Source: Bacillota bacterium (lineage in GTDB: Bacteria; Bacillota; Clostridia; Christensenellales; CAG-138). Taken from it: 18,834 nt of DNA. Numbering within the stretch: the stretch's first letter is position 1; each line of letters opens with the position of its first letter. A program made the translations under genes and the position numbers. Positions 14,519 through 18,834 of this stretch are shown here, piece by piece. Under the pieces are notes generated by a model. The model saw only the letters and a list, made by a program, of their open reading frames with translations. It made no database searches and was not told where the DNA came from. Location: positions 1 to 18,834 of the forward strand of contig JAEEYN010000019.1 of NCBI GenBank assembly GCA_016288175.1, given 5' to 3'.

Positions 14519-14547
14519 ATTATAGCACATGTTCAAAAAAATGTCAT
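14519..14547 (-). promoter_or_regulatory. Strong extended -10 promoter of the propeller-radA-WYL operon
   Basis: On the minus strand ATGACA (14542-14547), a 17-base spacer and TATAAT (14519-14524) with an upstream TGC that completes the extended -10. Counting from the -10, +1 falls at 14512, the A of the ATG start, which predicts a leaderless mRNA. Confidence 0.75.
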
Positions 14548-14677
14548 CATAAAATTTCGGATTTTCAAAAAACTTATCTGCGGCGCAAAAAATGCCGTGA
14601 ACGTCTCCGATTAAAAACCGCGAAAACGAAAAAACTATTGAAAGCGGCTTCTATCGGGAAGGAGGACTATCGCTTTC

Positions 14678-15916
14678 ATGCTGCGCGATTTGAACAGGAA
14701 AAAACTTATAAGATTGCTCGGTTTTCTATTGGCGCTTGCCGTTTTTTATTTCAATTTCACGCCTGGCATGTGCGCCGTGCGCGAGCTTACGGACGCGATC
14801 TTTGTCGAACGCGGCGAAGCTTTGCCCTCTCCCCCGCTTTCCTCCGCCGCGGAAGGCGCTGTCACGGTTTCCGATTCCGGCGACGAAACGCTTTCCGGGC
14901 GAAGGCTCCGTATCCTGCTTTTCGGCTTCATCGAGCTCAAAAGCATCCCCGTCTGCGTTTCTGAGCGGGCGATGCTTATCCCAGGCGGCAACGCTGTCGG
15001 CATCAGCATTCATACCGACGGCGTGCTCATCGTCGGTTTCGGCGAAGTCTATGATTCATCCGGCAACAAGTGCTGCCCCGCAAAGGATTCTTCGCTCCGC
15101 GCAGGGGATCTGATCATCTCCGCGAACGGTATCCCCGTTTACACGGCGGAGGAGCTTCAGCAGGCGCTGAACGAAAGCCACTCAAGAGCACGGCTGTCGG
15201 TCCGGCGTGACGGCAAGCTCGTTTCCGTAAGCGTGACGCCCGCCGTCGGCAGCGGGGGCGACGTTAAGCTCGGCGCATGGGTGCGGGACAGCACCGTCGG
15301 TATCGGCACGCTTTCCTTCGTTATTGCGGAAAGCGGCGGTACGGCGGCGCTCGGGCATTCGGTCGTTGACGCGGACACGGGCTGCATTCTGCCCGTCCGC
15401 AGCGGAGAACTTCGGGCCGCGTCGATCCTCGGCGTCACGAAAGGCCGCTCCGGCATTCCGGGTGAACTGCGCGGGACGGTTCATGATTCCGCACTGCTCA
15501 TCGGAAGCATAATCAGCAACAGCGAGCTCGGCGTTTTCGGCCTCCTCGAAGCGCAGAACGGCGCACAGTCCCCCGCCGCAGCGGAAACGCTGCCCCTTGC
15601 CTTCCCGACGGAGGTCCACGAAGGCGATGCGGAGCTGCTTGCGCAGATCGACAGCGAAGGCGTCAAAAGCTATTCCTGTAAGATCATCCGCGTTTCAAAG
15701 CAGGACCGGCCCGACCAGAAGGGCCTCGTGATCGAGATCACCGACAGCCGCCTGCTCGTAAAAACCGGCGGGATCGTTCAGGGCATGAGCGGCAGCCCGA
15801 TCATCCAGGACGGCCGCCTCGCCGGGGTCGTGACCCACGTTTTCGTCAACGACCCGACACGCGGCTACGGCGTCTACGCCTACTGGATGTATGAAGCGTG
15901 CAGAAAAGCCTCCTGA
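14678..15916 (+). CDS. spoIVB: SpoIVB sporulation signalling serine peptidase
   Basis: A 412-residue protein (Bacillus: 425). It is made in the forespore, crosses the inner membrane and cleaves SpoIVFA, which frees SpoIVFB to process pro-sigma-K in the mother cell. Residues 10-30 are the membrane anchor, about 105-185 the PDZ domain (GVLIVGFGEV...LRAGDLIISANG), and the rest the SA/S55 peptidase domain. The catalytic triad aligns: His227 in ALGHSV, Asp356 in ITD and Ser371 in QGMSGSP, with the same 15-residue Asp-Ser spacing as in Bacillus (D363, S378). The ribosome binding site GGAAGGAGG is clear but rather far (12 bases) from the ATG at 14678. In many Firmicutes spoIVB sits between recN and spo0A on one strand; here recN is on the opposite strand and spo0A does not follow. 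Confidence 0.96.
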   Translation: MLRDLNRKKLIRLLGFLLALAVFYFNFTPGMCAVRELTDAIFVERGEALPSPPLSSAAEGAVTVSDSGDETLSGRRLRILLFGFIELKSIPVCVSERAMLIPGGNAVGISIHTDGVLIVGFGEVYDSSGNKCCPAKDSSLRAGDLIISANGIPVYTAEELQQALNESHSRARLSVRRDGKLVSVSVTPAVGSGGDVKLGAWVRDSTVGIGTLSFVIAESGGTAALGHSVVDADTGCILPVRSGELRAASILGVTKGRSGIPGELRGTVHDSALLIGSIISNSELGVFGLLEAQNGAQSPAAAETLPLAFPTEVHEGDAELLAQIDSEGVKSYSCKIIRVSKQDRPDQKGLVIEITDSRLLVKTGGIVQGMSGSPIIQDGRLAGVVTHVFVNDPTRGYGVYAYWMYEACRKAS

Positions 15917-15945
15917 GATCCTTAAATAACGTGGTATAAACGAAA

Positions 15946-15983
15946 ATGGGCTGTTCCATTGGCTTTCGGAACAGTCCATTTTT
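15946..15983 (+). terminator. Intrinsic terminator of spoIVB, possibly bidirectional
   Basis: ATGGGCTGTTCC (15946-15957) pairs with GGAACAGTCCAT (15968-15979) over 12 bp, with one GU pair, followed by TTTTT. An A-run before the stem gives the minus strand a short T-run too, so it may also stop the lipoprotein transcript. Confidence 0.9.
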
Positions 15984-16044
15984 GTTAATATGTAGCAGTA
16001 ATTCGGTATTTGCCGGCGTACCAACGCTTCACAAGGTCCGTGAC

Positions 16045-16068
16045 GGGCTGTGCTTTATTGCACAGCCC
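16045..16068. repeat. Perfect 9-bp hairpin between spoIVB and the first lipoprotein gene
   Basis: GGGCTGTGC (16045-16053) and GCACAGCCC (16060-16068) with a TTTATT loop. There is no U-tract on either strand. It lies 16 bases after the lipoprotein stop on the minus strand and may stabilise the 3' end of that mRNA. Confidence 0.45.
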
Positions 16069-16083
16069 ATAAATATTATCCGA

Positions 16084-16992
16084 TCATTCAAACCTTGCGG
16101 TGCAGATGAATTCAGCCGGACTTCCGGCCGGGAATGTGCCGGTCGCCGGATCTGTAAGCTCAAAATCGGCTTCGGCTGAGATCAGCTCCCCGGCTGCGTT
16201 GAACCAGCCAATGAAGCGCGCGCCGTCCTTGGGTTCCGCGCTTAACCGCACAACGTAGTAGTTTTCATCCGAAAAAGCTACAACACCGGCATATCCGCCG
16301 CCGTCGACCGTAATATCAATCGTGAAGCAAGGCAGATTCGAAACGTTGGATTCCGCTTCTCCCGTGAGCTCGCAGCGGACATGCGACGCAGAGCGCAGAT
16401 AGATCCTGTCTATATAGCCGCCGCGGAGGATCGCTTCGCCTTCTACGAACGGAAGCTGAATATCGGTGTTGTTGCTGCGGCTCCCGAACGCGGGCAGATC
16501 CTCGGCAGCGAATTCTTCGAAAACGATATTCCATACGAAAACAGCTTCAAGCTTATCGAGCGAGGAAAACTCAAGCCTGCCGGTGAGGCGAACAGGCTCA
16601 TCACCGCTGCTGCGCAGGTTGATCCCGCGAAGCTTACCGCTTGCATTCCAAATGATGCATCTATCGGTATTGTTGGTCCCGCCCGTCCAGGTTGCCGGAT
16701 CGTCGGGATCATAATCGTTGAAGCACTTTTCGCCGTTCGTGATTCCGTTTTCGTCGGTGAGTTCAAAGAAAGAGCGGAGGATGCCATAATCGTGCGCGTC
16801 GTAACCGGCAAGCGGATCCGGCGTGAGTGTGGGGTCGGCAGTTGGGACGGCGGTCGGTCCGGGAGTCGGCGCTTCGGTCGGCGCGGCGGTGTTATCCGCC
16901 GTTTGCTGCCCGTTCTCCGCGCCGTTTCCGCCGCAGGCCGCGAAGGACAGGAGCATCCCGACGCAGAGCATGATGGAAATGATCTTTTTCAT
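16084..16992 (-). CDS. Lipoprotein with LRR-like start and InlB B-repeat-like C-terminus
   Basis: A 302-residue surface lipoprotein. The signal peptide ends in the lipobox LSFAAC (Cys20). A Thr/Pro-rich spacer follows to about residue 60. The next part (DYGILRSFFELTDENGITNGEKC...DYDPDDPATW, then LTGRLEFSSLDKLEAV) recalls the plant-type capping motif and first repeat of leucine-rich-repeat surface proteins of gut Clostridia, but only about one repeat is present. About residues 225-275 (YVVRLSAEPKDGARFIGWFNAAGELIS) match the divergent InlB B-repeat pattern. I chose the ATG at 16990-16992, preceded by AAAGGAGGAG; an upstream in-frame start would place that site inside the protein. The first codons and the upstream region are almost identical to those of the second lipoprotein gene at 17490-18257. 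Function unknown. Confidence 0.82.
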   Translation of the reverse strand: MKKIISIMLCVGMLLSFAACGGNGAENGQQTADNTAAPTEAPTPGPTAVPTADPTLTPDPLAGYDAHDYGILRSFFELTDENGITNGEKCFNDYDPDDPATWTGGTNNTDRCIIWNASGKLRGINLRSSGDEPVRLTGRLEFSSLDKLEAVFVWNIVFEEFAAEDLPAFGSRSNNTDIQLPFVEGEAILRGGYIDRIYLRSASHVRCELTGEAESNVSNLPCFTIDITVDGGGYAGVVAFSDENYYVVRLSAEPKDGARFIGWFNAAGELISAEADFELTDPATGTFPAGSPAEFICTARFE

Positions 16993-17297
16993 ATGATTTT
17001 CTCCTCCTTTAAGCAAGAATCAAGAGTTTTTCATTTCGCTCTCTACTTCTAATACAAATGAAACACGGCATCGGGGACAGGATCGGGAAAATATATTTGG
17101 GCTGCATTCAAACATGATTCCTTTTATCGAGTTGGCCATGAAGAAACAGCGGCCGGAGCTGCCGACAGCTGTCCTTTCGAAAAATGCCGCAAGGGCTTTT
17201 TTATTGTATAATGCGGCGTTTTCGCCGTTTTATCTCTGTTTTTTGAATTTCTCCGCTTCGGCGATCAGCTCGCCTGCGTAGGCGACTGCGGTTTCGG
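16931..17297. repeat. Direct repeat, copy A (recN tail plus lipoprotein 5' end)
   Basis: This segment matches 18196-18562 at a fixed offset of 1,265 bases with no indel that I can see. I count eight mismatches over 16981-17297 and about six over 16931-16980, so about 96% identity overall. It contains the signal-peptide codons of the first lipoprotein, its ribosome binding site and leader, and the last 21 codons of recN. Identity stops sharply at 17297/18562. Confidence 0.93.
17230..17297 (-). pseudogene. recN: recN 3'-terminal remnant
   Basis: This is the duplicated end of recN: 21 codons (ETAVAYAGELIAEAEKFKKQR) and the TAA stop, with one change from the intact copy (Asp to Ala, at the G/T difference in the repeat). 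The frame is cut at 17297, where similarity to recN ends. It cannot make a functional RecN and has no start codon. Confidence 0.92.
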
Positions 17298-17413
17298 GAA
17301 CGTTGCCCGGGACTATGCCTCGGGAAGCTTCACTTGGCTTTAGGCCTTCCCGTTTTTGCAAGCCGGAATATCCTTCGGCGTGATTGCCGTTTGTGATTTT
17401 GGGATAATTATTT
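17298..17413 (-). other. Structured intergenic segment behind a promoter; possible riboswitch-like RNA
   Basis: On the minus strand two hairpins can form: GCAA...GCCGAA...CGGC...UUGC (17358-17387) and CGGGAAG...CUUCCCG (17321-17352). In order, GGCAA, a GAAGG hairpin, GCAAAAAC, GGCCUAAA and AUAG...CCGGG recall the c-di-GMP-I (GEMM) riboswitch, but the expected GGC/GCC pairing and the ACGCAAAGCC block are not intact. On the plus strand the second hairpin is followed by TTTTT and could be an intrinsic terminator. I treat the RNA identity as open. Confidence 0.25.
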
Positions 17414-17419
17414 TATAAA

Positions 17420-17448
17420 ACCATATCATGTTTTGGAATATACGTCAA
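17420..17448 (-). promoter_or_regulatory. Candidate promoter between the two lipoprotein genes
   Basis: On the minus strand TTGACG (17443-17448), a 17-base spacer and TATGGT (17420-17425). It lies after the second lipoprotein gene and points through the structured segment and recN remnant towards the first lipoprotein gene. Its -10 region (CATGATATGGT) is the same as in the riboswitch promoter at 2327-2355. Confidence 0.55.
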
Positions 17449-17489
17449 CCTCCCCCCTTTTTACGAAAGGGCGCCGGGGCAGGCGCGGT

Positions 17490-18257
17490 TCACATGATCG
17501 AGAAGAACGCATCCAGCAGCTCGCCGATCTCGCCCCCGTTTGAAACCGTAAAGCAGACATAGGCGAGATAATCGCCGCGCTCGAGAAACACCATTTTTTC
17601 AAGAATTTCGTTACCTTGGAACGCTCCCGTTATGGTAATGCACGGCTTCTCGCTTCCGAGGAAGGTCATGGTCTCATGCGTAACGGAAAGATCGGTTATT
17701 CCGGCTTCGGAAAGCATAGCTTCAAGCGACGGGATGCTCAAGTCGATGTACTGTTCAGCGCTCAGCGGACTGCCGTACATATAAATCGTATTCTCGACCG
17801 CGATCGTGACGGTTTTCGAATGGTTCGCGTTTATTGCCAGCATGATGATCGTGGACGGGTTGTTTTCGATCAGTTCGCTGACGTCATCGGAAAATATGTA
17901 TTCCATCAGATTATATGTGGCGGCGATCTCCTCGCGGCTTGCGTAATGCCAGCCCTCGAGACGGCAGCCGATGCCGAGGAAGCGGTTTTCATAGGCGTCG
18001 CCGTTGATCGTGCCGAAAAGGTCATCGCTCGAGATCGCACCGTCCGAAGGCGCTGTCGGCTCCGGCGTGGGGACCGCGGTCGGTTCGGGAGTCGGCGCTT
18101 CGGTCAGCTCGGGAGTCGGCGCTTCGGTCGGCTCGGGTGTCGGCGCTTCGGTCGGCTCGGCTGTGGGGGCGCTCGCTTCCTTATTTTCGGAGCCGCTGCA
18201 TGCGGCAAAGGAAAGGAGCATCCCGACGCATAGCATGATGGAAATTATCTTTTTCAT
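17490..18257 (-). CDS. Lipoprotein with Thr/Pro/Glu repeat linker, unknown function
   Basis: A 255-residue lipoprotein. Its first 20 residues, lipobox LSFAAC included, are identical to those of the first lipoprotein. Residues 29-68 are a linker of 8-residue units of the PTPEPTEA type. The folded part (about 80-255) begins NRFLGIGCRLEGWHYASREEI and continues with alternating strands and helices. This resembles small ligand-binding lipoproteins of Clostridia (PsbP/DcrB-like shape), but I cannot name a family. The start is the ATG at 18255-18257, with AAAGGAGGAG just upstream. It lies after recN on the same strand, so it may partly depend on read-through from recN. The body is unrelated to that of the first lipoprotein despite the shared leader. 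Confidence 0.82.
   Translation of the reverse strand: MKKIISIMLCVGMLLSFAACSGSENKEASAPTAEPTEAPTPEPTEAPTPELTEAPTPEPTAVPTPEPTAPSDGAISSDDLFGTINGDAYENRFLGIGCRLEGWHYASREEIAATYNLMEYIFSDDVSELIENNPSTIIMLAINANHSKTVTIAVENTIYMYGSPLSAEQYIDLSIPSLEAMLSEAGITDLSVTHETMTFLGSEKPCITITGAFQGNEILEKMVFLERGDYLAYVCFTVSNGGEIGELLDAFFSIM
18067..18162. repeat. Four 24-bp tandem repeats in the lipoprotein linker
   Basis: Units start at 18067, 18091, 18115 and 18139; the last three begin GTCGGCGCTTCGGTC and differ at only a few bases. Each encodes eight linker residues on the minus strand. The unit length is a multiple of three, so copy-number change would keep the frame. Confidence 0.85.
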
Positions 18258-18562
18258 ATGATTTTCTCCTCCTTTAAGCAAGGATCAAGAGTTCTTCATT
18301 TCGCTCTCTGCTTTTAATACAAATGAAACACGGCATCGGGGACAGGATCGGGAAAATATATTTTGGCTGCATTCAAACATGATTCCTTTTATCGAGTTGG
18401 CCATGAAGAAACAGCGGCCGGAGCTGCCGATAGCTGTCCTTTCGAAAAATGCCGCAAGGGCTTTTTTATTGTATAATGCGGCGTTTTCGCCGTTTTATCT
18501 CTGTTTTTTGAATTTCTCCGCTTCGTCGATCAGCTCGCCTGCGTAGGCGACTGCGGTTTCGG
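18196..18562. repeat. Direct repeat, copy B (recN 3' end plus lipoprotein 5' end)
   Basis: The partner of 16931-17297. Here the recN part is continuous with the rest of recN, so this copy holds the original junction on its right side. The left side continues into the second lipoprotein body. Confidence 0.93.
18444..18485 (-). terminator. Candidate terminator after recN
   Basis: On the minus strand GCCGCA (18477-18482) pairs with TGCGGC (18451-18456) across a 20-base loop; flanking bases extend the stem with a mismatch. ATTTTTC follows. A second small hairpin CGGCGAAAACGCCG precedes it. The long loop makes it doubtful. The same sequence is repeated in copy A. Confidence 0.4.
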
Positions 18563-18834
18563 CGGAGCTGCCGGCGCCCATGATGCGGGCGAGCTCCCTG
18601 CGGCGCTCCTCGTCCGAAAGGCAGCGGAGGCTCGTTTGGGTGCGGCCGCCTTCCTCATGCTTTTCAACGAGGAGATGGCAGTCCGCAAAGGCGGCGATCT
18701 GCGGCAGATGGGTCACGGAAAGCACCTGCTTTTCCACGGAAACGAGGGAAAGCCTTTCGCCGACCTTGATCGCGGTGCGGCCGCTGATGCCGGTATCGAC
18801 CTCGTCGAAGATCAGCGTCGGCGTTCCGTCGGAG
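18495..18834 (-). CDS. recN: DNA repair protein RecN, C-terminal part; 5' end outside window
   Basis: The frame is open to base 18834, showing the last 112 residues. RecN is an SMC-like ATPase that works early in double-strand-break repair. Visible are Walker B and the D-loop (LIFDEVDTGISGRTA), the following VGERLSLVS strand, the H-loop region QVLSVTHLPQIAAFADCH, and the family's helical end. The protein stop is the TAA at 18495-18497. An internal GTG at 18735-18737 is only an apparent start; the conserved residues before it prove that the gene continues. The last 21 codons are duplicated at 17230-17297. Confidence 0.96.
   Translation of the reverse strand, partial: SDGTPTLIFDEVDTGISGRTAIKVGERLSLVSVEKQVLSVTHLPQIAAFADCHLLVEKHEEGGRTQTSLRCLSDEERRRELARIMGAGSSAETAVAYAGELIDEAEKFKKQR

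Noticed and set aside
18067..18162. The 24-bp repeats as a CRISPR array
   Set aside because: The units are adjacent with no spacers and encode an in-frame Pro/Thr linker.
18471..18476. Plus-strand TATAAT (ATTGTATAATGCGG) as a promoter, present in both repeat copies
   Set aside because: There is no -35 at the right distance and no plus-strand gene downstream; it lies inside the loop of the candidate recN terminator.
16931..18562. The repeats as ends of an insertion sequence or transposon
   Set aside because: They are direct, contain the recN end and a lipoprotein start, and no transposase or terminal inverted repeats are present. Tandem duplication explains them better.

Overview
The window looks like chromosome from a moderately GC-rich, endospore-forming member of the Clostridia (Firmicutes). 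It holds three sporulation-related genes (spoVT, spoIVB and a protein made of a Spo0A-type DNA-binding domain), an EF-P of the Bacillus type, an A-type RNase P RNA and strong AAGGAGG ribosome binding sites. Several exported proteins carry Thr/Pro/Glu linkers of the kind seen in gut Clostridia. I cannot name a genus, and I see no phage, insertion sequence, CRISPR array or tRNA.

Layout. 1-1643 (minus strand): a glycosyltransferase-GtrA gene followed by a phosphodiester glycosidase gene that runs off the left edge, under one near-consensus promoter. 1826-2355 (minus strand): a complete attenuation unit with promoter, SAM-clan riboswitch, intrinsic terminator and a 110-residue protein of unknown function. 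2491-7479 (plus strand): a housekeeping series of M24 peptidase, efp, CD1247-like acidic zinc-ribbon protein, trmK, nif3-like, coiled-coil zinc-ribbon protein and rnpB, closed by a terminator. 7576-10874: a SPOR-domain membrane protein, the convergent Spo0A-C-like gene that overlaps its end, spoVT behind a forespore-type promoter, a degenerate deacetylase-like protein and a 73-residue zinc-ribbon protein. 10889-14547 (minus strand): a probable operon of membrane-anchored beta-propeller protein, radA and a WYL regulator. It is read from an extended -10 promoter placed so that the first start codon is the predicted +1. 14678-15983: spoIVB with its terminator. 15984-18834 (minus strand): two lipoprotein genes and the 3' end of recN, reshaped by a tandem duplication.

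The two parts that most deserve attention are the riboswitch-controlled orphan gene at 1826-2355 and the duplication at 16931-18562. The duplication copied the recN tail plus the start of a lipoprotein gene. It left a 21-codon recN remnant, two lipoproteins with the same signal peptide but unrelated bodies, and a promoter-preceded structured segment between them.

The link between radA and the WYL regulator, and the cluster of sporulation genes, are the main functional themes. Most other genes are core housekeeping genes. All motif, promoter and RNA calls come from reading by eye; no database search or folding program was run.
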